The notes under the pieces were generated by a model. The model searched no databases. It saw only the letters and a program-made list of their open reading frames with translations, and was not told where the DNA came from. Below are positions 15,441 through 24,234 of a stretch of 28,441 nt of DNA, in pieces; position 1 is the first letter of the stretch, and each line of letters begins with the position of its first letter. A program made the translations under genes and the position numbers. This DNA is from Candidatus Neomicrothrix sp. UBA825 (GTDB lineage Bacteria; Actinomycetota; Acidimicrobiia; Acidimicrobiales; UBA8592): the NCBI GenBank assembly GCA_002295705.1, contig DBHP01000102.1, positions 1 to 28,441 of the forward strand, read 5' to 3'.

Positions 15441-16741
15441 TGCTTAAACGAATAGACCTTAACAAAAGAGATACTGACTCTATCAGTTCAGCCCTTTCGG
15501 CTGCATCCACAGCAAACGATGATGTTGAAAAGACTGTTTTAGCAGTAATCAACGATGTGAAGAGTCGAGGAGATGATGCTTTACGCCACTATGCAGAAAA
15601 GTTTGATGGCTTTATCCCCGAAGATTTTCGTGTTAGTGAAGCTGAAATTGATGAAGCATTTAAGAACTGTGAAGCTGGCCTGATTGAGGCTATGGAAAAA
15701 GCGGCCGGGCGTGTTAGGGAATTTCACAAGACCCAATTACATAGCGGTAGCTTATTTAACGAGGGCAATTTGGAAGTTCAGACCGTGTATCGACCTGTAA
15801 CTAGAGCTGGGTGTTATGTCCCAGGGGGTAGAGCCTCCTATCCATCAACTGTGTTGATGACCGTAATTCCTGCAGTCGTTGCGGGTGTGAGAGACGTAAT
15901 CATTTGCACACCACCCGGGCGGGATAACAAAATTAGCCCAGCAGTATTAGTAGCGGCCCGACTAGCTGGAGCTAGCTCTGTCTTCGCAATAGGAGGAGCG
16001 CAAGCTATTTCCGCTATGGCGTATGGAACCGAAAGCATAGCCGCAGTCGATGTTATCGTTGGCCCTGGAAATAACTATGTAGCCACTGCTCAACGGATGG
16101 TCTCACGAGACGTTGGTATAGCCGCAGCTTTTGCTGGCCCATCGGAAATAGTTGTGATCGCTGACGGGACGGCAAACCCCAAATTTGCCGCAATTGACTT
16201 AATAGTTCAGGCAGAACATGGCCCCGACGGTCAGTCATGGTTAATATCTCCAGACGAAGAAATTTTGAAAACCATACTTAAAGAAGTCAAGGTTCTCGTA
16301 AATAAATCAAAGAGGCGACAAGAAATCATGTCAACATTTGATAGAGGTGGTTTTGCCGTTCTCGTTAAAGACCTATCCCAAGCATTCGATGTCGCCAACA
16401 CAGTCGCTCCCGAGCACCTCCAACTGATGGTAGAAAATCCAGAAAATTACCTTTCTCTTATTCAGAATGCCGGAGCTGTGTTCATGGGGAATATGGCACC
16501 TGCATCAGTGGGTGATTACTACGCTGGGCCATCACACGTATTGCCCACCGATCGAAGTGCACGCTTCGCAAGTGCGTTAACAATAAATGACTTCATTAAA
16601 GATATTCATATTATTTCAATGGGTGCGGATGCCCTCAAGGAAGCGGCTGAGACTATAACAAAAATCGCTGATGCAGAAGGATTGGACGCGCACGCCGAAT
16701 CAATCCGACTTCGAATCGAGGGACTTGATGACTTGGCCTAA
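15440..16741 (+). CDS. hisD: Histidinol dehydrogenase
   Basis: Catalyses the last two steps of histidine synthesis, histidinol to histidine, with NAD and zinc. 433 residues, normal. Zinc ligands match the E. coli set: Gln257 and His260 in Gln-Ala-Glu-His-Gly-Pro, Asp359 in Val-Gly-Asp-Tyr-Tyr, and His418. The catalytic pair Glu325-His326 lies in Ala-Pro-Glu-His-Leu. First gene of the his operon, with GTG start and leaderless-type promoter; its end overlaps hisC by 14 bp. Confidence 0.97.
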   Translation: MLKRIDLNKRDTDSISSALSAASTANDDVEKTVLAVINDVKSRGDDALRHYAEKFDGFIPEDFRVSEAEIDEAFKNCEAGLIEAMEKAAGRVREFHKTQLHSGSLFNEGNLEVQTVYRPVTRAGCYVPGGRASYPSTVLMTVIPAVVAGVRDVIICTPPGRDNKISPAVLVAARLAGASSVFAIGGAQAISAMAYGTESIAAVDVIVGPGNNYVATAQRMVSRDVGIAAAFAGPSEIVVIADGTANPKFAAIDLIVQAEHGPDGQSWLISPDEEILKTILKEVKVLVNKSKRRQEIMSTFDRGGFAVLVKDLSQAFDVANTVAPEHLQLMVENPENYLSLIQNAGAVFMGNMAPASVGDYYAGPSHVLPTDRSARFASALTINDFIKDIHIISMGADALKEAAETITKIADAEGLDAHAESIRLRIEGLDDLA

Positions 16742-17804
16742 TATAAGAGATGATCTCAAATTATTTGAAGGTTATCATTCTCCTCAGCTTGCAGTAGAAG
16801 TGCGGTTAAATACCAACGAAAGCCCGTTACCTCCCCCAAATCAGTGGGTTAGCGAAATACAAAGAGAAGTTACCACAATTGAATGGAATAGATACCCAGA
16901 TAGGAACGCTTTCGAATTATCATCTCAGTTAGCTCAATCCCATGGCGTGCAACCAAATAATGTCGTATCCGCAAATGGTTCAAACGAAATTATTCAAGCT
17001 ATATTGCTCGCTTACGGAGGGAATAATCGCTCCGCAATAATTTTTGAACCGACCTATGCAATGCATGCCCAAATTGCCAAAATTACTGGTACTGAGATTA
17101 TCTCCTGTGACAGGGAAGAATCTCTTCTATGCGGGCGCAGTGGGCTGGAAACTTTAACAACAGCTAAACCGAACATAGTATTTCTCTGTTCACCAAATAA
17201 CCCAACAGGACTAATTGAACCGAAAGAAACAATCATTTCTGCTTTGGAATATTGCTCTAAAAATAGTTCACTTCTAGTTGTTGACGAGGCTTACGGAGAG
17301 TTTTCTGACTGGTCAGCAATAGAGCTTGTGGATAATGGTGCACCAATTGTCGTGACGCGAACTTTCTCAAAAGCTCATGGTTTTGCTGCAGGGCGGTTGG
17401 GGTATGCCGTTGGTGCAACTCGTCTGATAGACGGAATGAAAGAGGTTTTGCTTCCTTACCATTTAGATTCTTTTAAACAAATAGCTGGGATAACAGCCCT
17501 TAAATATAGAAGCGAAATGACGCAACGAGTTGAATACCTTAAGTCGCAAAGGGAAAAGGTATCTAATGAACTCAAAAATCTTCCTCTTCATGTGTGGGAC
17601 AGTGCTGCAAACTTTATTCTATTCAAGCCACTAGATACTGTTGACATGTCTGGTAATGACCTTTGGAAAGCCCTTGTAAATGATTCAGTGCTAGTCCGTG
17701 ATTGTTCAAACTGGCCAAATTTAACTGATTGTTTACGAGCTACAATAGGTACCGAACAGGAAAATAACTCGTTTATTGACTCACTAAAGGCAATACTAGG
17801 ATAA
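16728..17804 (+). CDS. hisC: Histidinol-phosphate aminotransferase
   Basis: PLP enzyme converting imidazole-acetol phosphate to histidinol phosphate; 358 residues. Asn-Glu-Ser-Pro near the N-terminus, Ser-Pro-Asn-Asn-Pro-Thr-Gly, Val-Asp-Glu-Ala-Tyr, and Thr-Phe-Ser-Lys-Ala-His-Gly with Schiff-base Lys215 place it in the HisC branch of class I/II aminotransferases. The ATG at 16728 is chosen because GAGGG at 16718-16722 precedes it by 5 nt; an upstream start deep in hisD lacks family similarity. It ends in a TAATG overlap with hisB. Confidence 0.96.
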   Translation: MTWPNIRDDLKLFEGYHSPQLAVEVRLNTNESPLPPPNQWVSEIQREVTTIEWNRYPDRNAFELSSQLAQSHGVQPNNVVSANGSNEIIQAILLAYGGNNRSAIIFEPTYAMHAQIAKITGTEIISCDREESLLCGRSGLETLTTAKPNIVFLCSPNNPTGLIEPKETIISALEYCSKNSSLLVVDEAYGEFSDWSAIELVDNGAPIVVTRTFSKAHGFAAGRLGYAVGATRLIDGMKEVLLPYHLDSFKQIAGITALKYRSEMTQRVEYLKSQREKVSNELKNLPLHVWDSAANFILFKPLDTVDMSGNDLWKALVNDSVLVRDCSNWPNLTDCLRATIGTEQENNSFIDSLKAILG

Positions 17805-18397
17805 TGAAGAAAAGATTAGCGACCTTCAGGCGTGAAACTAAAGAAACCCTAATTGACATCTCATTGGATTTGGATGGCAAAGGTAAAACAGAGATTGAAA
17901 CCGGTATCCCATTTTTTGATCACATGCTTGATCAGTTAGGACGACATGGGAATTTTGACCTGATTGTAAAAGCAAAAGGTGATCTTGAGATTGATGCTCA
18001 TCACACCGTTGAGGATGTTGGAATAGCTATTGGAACATGTTTTAAAGAAGCAGTAGGGGAAAAGCTCGGAGTTCAGCGTTTTGCCAGCGCATCGTGTCCG
18101 CTTGATGAAGCCCTTGTCGACGTTTCATTAGATCTATCAGGAAGGCCGTTCCACTTCTATGATATCGAAGCACCGGGACAGAAAATTCTTAGTGATCCGC
18201 CATTTGACCCACAACTTATTGAGGAATTTTGGAGAGCTTTTGTTATGTCTAGTGAGATAACAGCGCATCAAGTGCTCATACGCGGAAAAAATACTCACCA
18301 TATTATTGAGTCATTATTTAAAAGTACTGCACGAGCTTTAGGACAGGCAACGACTGTTAAGGGGGATAGTCTACCTTCTACAAAAGGCGTTCTATAA
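17804..18397 (+). CDS. hisB: Imidazoleglycerol-phosphate dehydratase
   Basis: Manganese-dependent dehydration of imidazoleglycerol phosphate. The 197-residue monofunctional form lacks the phosphatase domain of E. coli HisB. Metal-binding motifs are Phe-Phe-Asp-His-Met-Leu (37-42), His66-His67-Thr-Val-Glu70-Asp, and the later Thr-His-His-Ile-Ile-Glu-Ser. One base is shared with hisC (TAATG) and the next gene begins directly after its stop, so translation is coupled. Confidence 0.97.
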   Translation: MKKRLATFRRETKETLIDISLDLDGKGKTEIETGIPFFDHMLDQLGRHGNFDLIVKAKGDLEIDAHHTVEDVGIAIGTCFKEAVGEKLGVQRFASASCPLDEALVDVSLDLSGRPFHFYDIEAPGQKILSDPPFDPQLIEEFWRAFVMSSEITAHQVLIRGKNTHHIIESLFKSTARALGQATTVKGDSLPSTKGVL

Positions 18398-19018
18398 ATG
18401 GTTAAAGTCGCTGTACTTGACTACGGCATTGGAAATTTGCGATCAGCGCAGAAAGCATTTGAAATTTTAGGTGCTGAGGCACACTTGACTGCAGATAAGG
18501 AACTGGTCCTAGGCTCAGATGGGGTTGTGCTTCCTGGCGTTGGAAATTTCGGAAAATGTGCAAAAGCCCTAACTGATTCGGGCGTAAGAGAATTAGCGCT
18601 TTTAGCGGTAGAAAATGACCTTCCCTTTCTTGGAATTTGTGTGGGTATGCAACTTCTTTATGAAATATCAGATGAGTCACCTAACGCAGAAGGTTTAGGC
18701 TTGCTTACAGGGAAAGTGAAGTTGCTTGAAAACGCTCCAAGGATACCTCAGATGCAATGGAATCAAATACAAGTTGAAGGAGACTCACCACTGCTTAGAG
18801 GGTTAGAAGACGAGTGGTTCTATTTCGTTCATTCATATGCAGCGGAACAAAACCATCTCCAAAATATAACTATTGCGACCTGTACGTACGGATCATCTGT
18901 CATTGCTGCAGTTCAAAAGGGTTCACTATATGGAACACAGTTCCACCCAGAAAAATCAGGTAAAGCAGGGCAATTATTACTACAAAACTTTCTTAAAATC
19001 TGTGAAAGGACCGTATGA
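18398..19018 (+). CDS. hisH: Imidazole glycerol phosphate synthase, glutaminase subunit
   Basis: Class I glutamine amidotransferase that supplies ammonia to HisF. The triad is Cys81 (Gly-Ile-Cys-Val-Gly-Met-Gln), His183 and Glu185 (Gln-Phe-His-Pro-Glu-Lys-Ser). 206 residues, normal. ATG follows the hisB stop without a gap and the 3' end overlaps hisA by ATGA. Confidence 0.97.
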   Translation: MVKVAVLDYGIGNLRSAQKAFEILGAEAHLTADKELVLGSDGVVLPGVGNFGKCAKALTDSGVRELALLAVENDLPFLGICVGMQLLYEISDESPNAEGLGLLTGKVKLLENAPRIPQMQWNQIQVEGDSPLLRGLEDEWFYFVHSYAAEQNHLQNITIATCTYGSSVIAAVQKGSLYGTQFHPEKSGKAGQLLLQNFLKICERTV

Positions 19019-19776
19019 GTTTCGTCGTATATCCAGCAATTGATTTGATCAATGGTAAATGTGTTCGTCTCCATCAAGGGGACTATACAAAGGAGACAAT
19101 CTATGGAGATAACCCTATTTCTCAAGCGCTGAAGTTTGAATCAGATGGAGCTGAATGGATTCATTTGGTTGACCTTGATGCAGCAAGAACCGGCTCGTTC
19201 GAAAATACATCGGTCATAAAAAATATTTGTGAAGAACTATCGATACCTGTACAGGTAGGAGGAGGCATCAGGTCATCAGATGCTGCGAAACTTCTCTATG
19301 ATATTGGGGTTGAAAGAACTGTAATCGGAACAGCAGCAGTTGAGAACCCTGAATTGGTCTCGCGAATAGCTGAACATGGTCATCGCGTTGCAGTCGGGGT
19401 CGATGGGAAAGACGGTTACGTTGCGACCCGCGGATGGAAAGTCACCACAGATCTTAAGGTAGTTGACCTCCTGAAAAGGTTAGAAATGAGCGGAGCTGAA
19501 GTTGGAATCGTGACAGAAATAAAAAGAGATGGAACCATGGAAGGTTCGGATCTAGAAGGCTTAACACAGATTCTCAGAAATGTTGATATGCCAGTAATAG
19601 CATCAGGTGGCTTGGGCTCGATGGATGATTTGCGAGACCTTGTTGGGCTGCAAGTAAGCGGATCAAGATTAGCTGGAGTTATAACAGGTAGAGCGCTCTA
19701 CGAAAAGCGATTAGACCTTGCAGAACTCGTAGCACTAACGCAAGAACTAGAACATTTTGAGTCTGAACATGACTAA
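19015..19776 (+). CDS. hisA: ProFAR isomerase HisA (PriA homologue, probably monofunctional)
   Basis: TIM-barrel isomerase of the histidine pathway; 253 residues. Catalytic acids are Asp10 (Pro-Ala-Ile-Asp-Leu) and Asp172 (Lys-Arg-Asp-Gly-Thr). Val-Arg-Leu-His-Gln-Gly-Asp-Tyr-Thr in loop 1 and Ala-Thr-Arg-Gly-Trp follow the HisA pattern; the loop 1 of M. tuberculosis PriA reads differently (Gly-Lys-Ala-Gly-Ser). Many actinobacteria use bifunctional PriA for both the HisA and TrpF reactions, but a separate trpF lies downstream here, so a HisA-only role is inferred. The 3' end overlaps hisF by 8 bp. Confidence 0.93.
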   Translation: MSFVVYPAIDLINGKCVRLHQGDYTKETIYGDNPISQALKFESDGAEWIHLVDLDAARTGSFENTSVIKNICEELSIPVQVGGGIRSSDAAKLLYDIGVERTVIGTAAVENPELVSRIAEHGHRVAVGVDGKDGYVATRGWKVTTDLKVVDLLKRLEMSGAEVGIVTEIKRDGTMEGSDLEGLTQILRNVDMPVIASGGLGSMDDLRDLVGLQVSGSRLAGVITGRALYEKRLDLAELVALTQELEHFESEHD

Positions 19777-20542
19777 CGTGCGCATCATCCCTTGTCTTGA
19801 TGTCACCGATGGAAGGGTTGTGAAGGGGACAAACTTCGTAGATCTCAAAGATGCTGGTGATCCAGTTGAACTTGCATCAAAGTATGACCAAGAAGGCGCT
19901 GATGAGATTGTTTTCTTAGATATAACTGCCTCATCGGATAGACGAGAAACCGTCTTTGAGCTTGTTCGTCGCTGTGCTGAAGAAATCTTTATTCCCTTCA
20001 CGATCGGAGGTGGAATTCGTAGTGTTGATGATGCTAGAAAGATTTTACGTGAAGGAGCAGAAAAGATTTCCGTAAATACTGCCGCAGTACAACGGGCAGA
20101 ATTAATCTCCGAAATAGCTGCAGAATTCGGAACCCAATGTGTCGTCTTAGCAATTGATGCAAAGCAGAGTGCTAATCCTCAATGCACATCGGGCTACGAG
20201 GTCTATGTGCATGGAGGAAGAACACCCACAGGTCTCGATGTAGTGGAGTGGGCGCAAAGAGGTGAAGAATATGGCGCTGGCGAAATTTTGCTTACTTCCA
20301 TGGGGCGAGATGGGACTAAAGACGGATTTGATTGCTTATTGACTTCGAAGGTTTCGCAATCCACGAATGTCCCAACAATTGCGAGTGGGGGAGTAGGAAC
20401 CCTAGATCATTTCTCTCAAGGGGTCTTGGAAGGAAAGGCAGACGCACTTCTTGCAGCAAGCGTTTTTCACTATGGGGAATTGACCATTCGTGACGTTAAA
20501 AATTATTTGATTGAATGCGGGATTCCAGTTAGACCTGCATAA
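19769..20542 (+). CDS. hisF: Imidazole glycerol phosphate synthase, cyclase subunit
   Basis: TIM-barrel cyclase that works with HisH to form imidazoleglycerol phosphate and AICAR. With the ATG at 19769 it has 257 residues, the normal length, starting Met-Thr-Asn-Val-Arg-Ile-Ile-Pro-Cys-Leu-Asp. Catalytic acids are Asp11 and Asp181 (Gly-Arg-Asp-Gly-Thr). An upstream TTG would add four residues. It ends the visible his set; hisI, often next in actinobacteria, is not here. Confidence 0.97.
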   Translation: MTNVRIIPCLDVTDGRVVKGTNFVDLKDAGDPVELASKYDQEGADEIVFLDITASSDRRETVFELVRRCAEEIFIPFTIGGGIRSVDDARKILREGAEKISVNTAAVQRAELISEIAAEFGTQCVVLAIDAKQSANPQCTSGYEVYVHGGRTPTGLDVVEWAQRGEEYGAGEILLTSMGRDGTKDGFDCLLTSKVSQSTNVPTIASGGVGTLDHFSQGVLEGKADALLAASVFHYGELTIRDVKNYLIECGIPVRPA

Positions 20543-20567
20543 AGAGATAAAAGGTTGATTCCCTATG

Positions 20568-20603
20568 TCGTCACTTTTCCGAGAACAGGATAAGTTGAGA
20601 CTG
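20568..20603 (+). promoter_or_regulatory. Probable leaderless promoter of the GroES-like gene
   Basis: TCGTCA (20568-20573), a 17-nt spacer and TAAGTT (20591-20596) are followed by 6 nt and the GTG start at 20603. This separates the GroES-like/trp section from the his operon, although read-through from hisF (60-nt gap, no terminator) is also possible. Confidence 0.5.
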
Positions 20604-21022
20604 TGACGGAAACAAAAGGATCATCAAACAAATCAAAGGCATCAAAGAGCAAACCTAAAACCTCTTCAACGCCAAAAAAGGGAAACTCTGCTGTACCCAC
20701 TCCGTCTGAGCGCCTACCAGTGAAAATGCTCAACGATAGGATACTAGTTGAGATGCCCGGTGAAGATGGAGAGAGGCGCTCATCTGGAGGAATTCTTATA
20801 CCGGCAACAGCGCAAGTATCTCGAAGATTAGCTTGGGCCGAAGTAAGGGCCACCGGCCCGAATGTCAGAACAATGGAAATCGGTGACCAAGTTCTGTTTA
20901 ACCCAGAAGATAGGTATGAAGTCGAAGTTAGAGGAAATGATTACATAATTCTTCGTGAGAGAGACGTTCATGCCGTAGCAGCTGAACGACTCGATCAGGG
21001 ACCTACAGGACTTTACCTTTAG
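20603..21022 (+). CDS. GroES-fold protein with basic N-tail and Gly-Leu-Tyr-Leu C-terminus
   Basis: A 139-residue Cpn10-fold protein, not the standard co-chaperonin. Residues 1-36 are a Lys/Ser/Thr-rich disordered tail. The GroES core starts Leu-Pro-Val-Lys-Met-Leu-Asn-Asp-Arg-Ile-Leu-Val, has a mobile loop at about 57-74 with Gly-Gly-Ile-Leu-Ile-Pro (62-67, the GroEL-contact hydrophobic triplet), and then Gly-Asp-Gln-Val-Leu-Phe. Between Ala-Thr-Gly (83-85) and Ile-Gly-Asp (93-95) there are 7 residues where E. coli GroES has 16, so the roof hairpin seems missing. The C-terminal tail after residue 126 ends Gly-Leu-Tyr-Leu. Related proteins with this tail exist, as I recall, in other actinobacteria; function is undescribed to my knowledge. 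GTG start; trpE begins 1 nt after its stop. Confidence 0.85.
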   Translation: MTETKGSSNKSKASKSKPKTSSTPKKGNSAVPTPSERLPVKMLNDRILVEMPGEDGERRSSGGILIPATAQVSRRLAWAEVRATGPNVRTMEIGDQVLFNPEDRYEVEVRGNDYIILRERDVHAVAAERLDQGPTGLYL

Positions 21023-21023
21023 A

Positions 21024-22535
21024 ATGCAGTCATCGCTTGAGCAATTCATTGAGCATGCGAAAGAACACACCGTTATTCCTGTTTGGAAAGAATTAGTTGC
21101 TGACCTCATTACACCCGTATCAGCCTTCGAAAGGATTGTAGGTGATCAACCAGGGTTTCTACTTGAATCAGTAGAACACGGCGAACGATGGAGTCGATGG
21201 TCATTCATCGGAAGAAACCCACTTTTGACTATTAAAAAAATAGATAGCCAACTACTGATTGAAGGTGAAATACCTATTGAATATGACGTAAAAGGGCAGA
21301 TTCTTGAATTAGTTCGGACACTTCAACGGAACTTGTCGGCTCCACAGATTGAGAATTTTCCTCCCATGTACAGTGGATTACTGGGCTATCTGGGTTACGA
21401 CACTGTTCGAGAGATTGAAGATCTACCATTACCTGCAAATGATGACCTTGGAGTACCTGACGCAATTTTGTCTGTAATTGGTGAGGTGGCAGCTTTTGAT
21501 CATTGGAGCCAAAGAGTCTATTTAATAGCAAACGCCATTGTTAAACCTCAGAGTTCAGAATCTGAAATTACAGAATCATATTATGAAACCAAGCATCGTT
21601 TAGATTCCTTAATGCTTGACGGAGCGAAACCATTATCTGAGCCTTTGCTGGATCCTCCCAATTTAGATACGAGTTCAGTAGAGGTGAAGTCAACAATGTC
21701 AGAAAATGATTATTGCGGGATTGTAGAAAAAGCAAAAGAGCATATTCTTGCTGGTGATATTTTTCAGGTAGTGCTTTCCCAACGGTTTGACTTCGAACTA
21801 AAGGCCAACCCTTTTGACGTATATAGAGTTCTGCGCCAAATAAATCCAAGCCCATATATGTATTTCGTAAAAAACGAAGAAGTCACATTGGTCGGCTGCT
21901 CTCCTGAGCCCTTGATCCAATTAAGAGATAACACGATAACGAGCCGTCCCATTGCTGGGACACGGAAACGAGGACGAACTCAAACTGAAGATCAAGCCCT
22001 CGCTCATAGTCTTCTAGAAGATCCAAAGGAATTAGCTGAACATATTATGTTGGTGGATCTTGCCAGAAACGATCTAGGGAGAATAAGTGACTTTGGCACA
22101 CTTCAAGTTGAAGAGTTAAAGACACTAGAACGCTACAGTCACGTTATGCATCTCACATCACAAGTTTCAGGAACATTAGGAAAGGATTTTGAACCAGTTG
22201 ATGTACTAAAGGCTGCGTTCCCTGCAGGCACGGTTTCCGGAGCGCCCAAAGTTCGGGCGATGGAAATCATTGATGAATTAGAGAAAACTAGACGCGGTCC
22301 ATACGCCGGGATAGTTGGCTATTTAGACTTCAATGGAAATTTAGATAATGCAATAGCGATAAGAACAATGGTAATTACCCCGAAAGGAGCATCGGTCCAA
22401 GCCGGGGCTGGGATTGTCGTAGATAGCGACCCAGTCGCAGAATATAATGAGTGTTGGGCAAAGGCTAAAGCACTCATAGCAGCAGTTAAACCTGCGGAAG
22501 AGATGTCACGGGTTCGGAATAATGAAAGAGATTAA
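21024..22535 (+). CDS. trpE: Anthranilate synthase component I
   Basis: Converts chorismate to anthranilate; 503 residues with no fused glutaminase domain, so a separate TrpG must be encoded elsewhere. The Trp feedback-site motif Leu-Leu-Glu-Ser is at 46-49. The chorismate-binding domain has Arg-Pro-Ile-Ala-Gly-Thr-Arg-Lys-Arg-Gly, Leu-Val-Asp-Leu-Ala-Arg-Asn-Asp, and Phe-Pro-Ala-Gly-Thr-Val-Ser-Gly-Ala-Pro-Lys. The ATG lies 1 nt after the GroES-like stop; no separate promoter or trp leader peptide is seen. It overlaps ygfZ by 14 bp. Confidence 0.97.
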   Translation: MQSSLEQFIEHAKEHTVIPVWKELVADLITPVSAFERIVGDQPGFLLESVEHGERWSRWSFIGRNPLLTIKKIDSQLLIEGEIPIEYDVKGQILELVRTLQRNLSAPQIENFPPMYSGLLGYLGYDTVREIEDLPLPANDDLGVPDAILSVIGEVAAFDHWSQRVYLIANAIVKPQSSESEITESYYETKHRLDSLMLDGAKPLSEPLLDPPNLDTSSVEVKSTMSENDYCGIVEKAKEHILAGDIFQVVLSQRFDFELKANPFDVYRVLRQINPSPYMYFVKNEEVTLVGCSPEPLIQLRDNTITSRPIAGTRKRGRTQTEDQALAHSLLEDPKELAEHIMLVDLARNDLGRISDFGTLQVEELKTLERYSHVMHLTSQVSGTLGKDFEPVDVLKAAFPAGTVSGAPKVRAMEIIDELEKTRRGPYAGIVGYLDFNGNLDNAIAIRTMVITPKGASVQAGAGIVVDSDPVAEYNECWAKAKALIAAVKPAEEMSRVRNNERD

Positions 22536-23412
22536 TAAGGTCTTTGAAGCCTACGAAAATGAAACATATGTTCTCAAATTGCAACGCGATGTAATCTTGG
22601 CTGATGGCCCTGACGCAGGCAAATACCTTCAGGGTCAATTAACTCAAGACGTGCTCGCAATGAAAGCAGGAGAGTCAGTCTGGTCATTCCTTCTAAACCC
22701 TGATGGAAAAGTGAATGCTTGGTTAAGGGTTAGCCAAATTCGAGAAAATCAATACTCTCTAGACATGGATAGTGGTTTCGGAGAGGCAGTTATCGCTAGG
22801 TTGCTTCGTTTCAAGTTACGCACCGACTGCGAGTTGACTCTTGAAAAGTGGGATGGAGTTACGATAGTCGGAAAAGATGCCAGTTCTTACGTGGGGAAAC
22901 CTAGTGCAAAACAAATTGTAGCCCAAACAGCTTGGCCAAGAATTAGCAGTGTCGACGTCATCGGTGGAGATACGAAAGCACTCTTCCAGAGATTCCCTGA
23001 GCCGGAACAATCCTCCGACTTTCTAAGAATAATTAATTTTATTCCAAAGATGGGAGCGGAATTGCACGAAAAGGTAATTCCAGCTGAAACCGGGCTAGTC
23101 GAAAAGAGTGTGTCTTTTACTAAGGGTTGCTATACCGGTCAGGAACTTGTAGCGCGAATAGATAGCAGGGGTAATAAAGTTCCCAAGAACTTGATGTTAA
23201 TCACGTGCAATGGAGCCATGTCAATAGGAGACGAAGTAGAAGTAGATGGGGTCTCAACTGGGCAACTTAGCTCAGTTGCTTCTGCAAGTAATTTAACAGT
23301 TGGGCTGGCATATATAGCCCGCAAAGTCGCCTCATCAACTTTAGGGACAATAAAGGGCAAGACTGTCTCCATTAATTCGCAGAAAGATACTTTCTCTCCA
23401 GAGGGACAATAG
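22522..23412 (+). CDS. ygfZ: YgfZ/GcvT-domain folate-binding protein
   Basis: Homologue of E. coli YgfZ and mitochondrial Iba57, tetrahydrofolate-dependent factors for Fe-S enzyme assembly or repair. The signature Lys-Gly-Cys-Tyr-Thr-Gly-Gln-Glu has Cys203. The N-terminal half (about 15-120) is the GcvT-like fold with Leu-Gln-Gly-Gln-Leu-Thr-Gln-Asp. 296 residues, normal. It lies inside the trp operon, overlapping trpE by 14 bp and ending 4 nt before trpC. A role in tryptophan synthesis is not known; co-transcription is likely. Confidence 0.92.
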   Translation: MKEINKVFEAYENETYVLKLQRDVILADGPDAGKYLQGQLTQDVLAMKAGESVWSFLLNPDGKVNAWLRVSQIRENQYSLDMDSGFGEAVIARLLRFKLRTDCELTLEKWDGVTIVGKDASSYVGKPSAKQIVAQTAWPRISSVDVIGGDTKALFQRFPEPEQSSDFLRIINFIPKMGAELHEKVIPAETGLVEKSVSFTKGCYTGQELVARIDSRGNKVPKNLMLITCNGAMSIGDEVEVDGVSTGQLSSVASASNLTVGLAYIARKVASSTLGTIKGKTVSINSQKDTFSPEGQ

Positions 23413-23416
23413 ATTA

Positions 23417-24202
23417 ATGGCCGAAGGAACCTACCTAGATTCGATACTTGCTTACCACAGAGAAAGAGCAAAAAATGATCTTAGATCGCTAAATCAATTA
23501 CTCGCTAAGATATCTGCAGAAGAAATAAAGAGCCCTACTTTTCAAGATCAAATTTTAGCTGAGAAAGGGTTATCGGTAATTGCTGAGATCAAACGAAGGT
23601 CTCCATCCAAAGGGAACTTAAAAGGTAATTTAGATGCGGTAGCTCTTTCACAAACTTACGAAGGGGCCGGTGCGGCATGTATCTCTGTTCTGACAGATTC
23701 TGAACATTTCAGTGGATCAAAAGAAGATTTAATGAATGTCAGACGATCAGTTGATGTGCCAATTCTGCGAAAAGATTTCACCGTTGATTTCCGAGATATT
23801 TGTGATGCAAAATTGATGGGCGCGGACTGTGTCTTGCTGATTGTCGCTGCACTGGAGAAAAAGTTACTCGCAGAATTCATCGAATTTTGTGAATATCTAA
23901 ATCTAGATGCCTTGGTTGAGGCACACGATGAAGCTGAAGTTGAGATCGCTCTCAATTCTGGAGCAAAAATGATAGGAATCAATCAACGAGATCTCAATAC
24001 TTTCGAAGTTGACCAGAAAAGGGCATTACGCGTTGTCAGCGAGATTCCAGAGCATATAGCTAAGGTGGCCGAAAGCGGAATTAGATCACCGGCGGATGCA
24101 GAACCTTTAAAGGCTGCAGGATTTGATGCTGTTTTAATAGGTGAATCTTTGGTGAAGTCTGATTCTCCAGATGAATTGATTATACAATTTCGTGACCTCT
24201 AA
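23417..24202 (+). CDS. trpC: Indole-3-glycerol phosphate synthase
   Basis: Closes the indole ring from CdRP. 261-residue TIM barrel with Glu-Ile-Lys-Arg-Arg-Ser-Pro-Ser-Lys-Gly (catalytic Lys59 by family position), Leu-Arg-Lys-Asp-Phe, Leu-Val-Glu-Ala-His, Ile-Asn-Gln-Arg-Asp-Leu and Ala-Glu-Ser-Gly-Ile. Standard length, monofunctional (not fused to TrpF). Followed by a 44-nt gap with a likely promoter for trpF. Confidence 0.97.
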   Translation: MAEGTYLDSILAYHRERAKNDLRSLNQLLAKISAEEIKSPTFQDQILAEKGLSVIAEIKRRSPSKGNLKGNLDAVALSQTYEGAGAACISVLTDSEHFSGSKEDLMNVRRSVDVPILRKDFTVDFRDICDAKLMGADCVLLIVAALEKKLLAEFIEFCEYLNLDALVEAHDEAEVEIALNSGAKMIGINQRDLNTFEVDQKRALRVVSEIPEHIAKVAESGIRSPADAEPLKAAGFDAVLIGESLVKSDSPDELIIQFRDL

Positions 24203-24234
24203 AGAGAAACCTTTCGTTGCGTAATAATTTCCGA

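Noticed and set aside
16671..16727. Longer 5' end for hisC
   Set aside because: Would overlap hisD by 71 bp; the ATG at 16728 has a good ribosome site.
20543..20602. hisI remnant between hisF and the GroES-like gene
   Set aside because: Only 60 nt, no similarity to HisI motifs.
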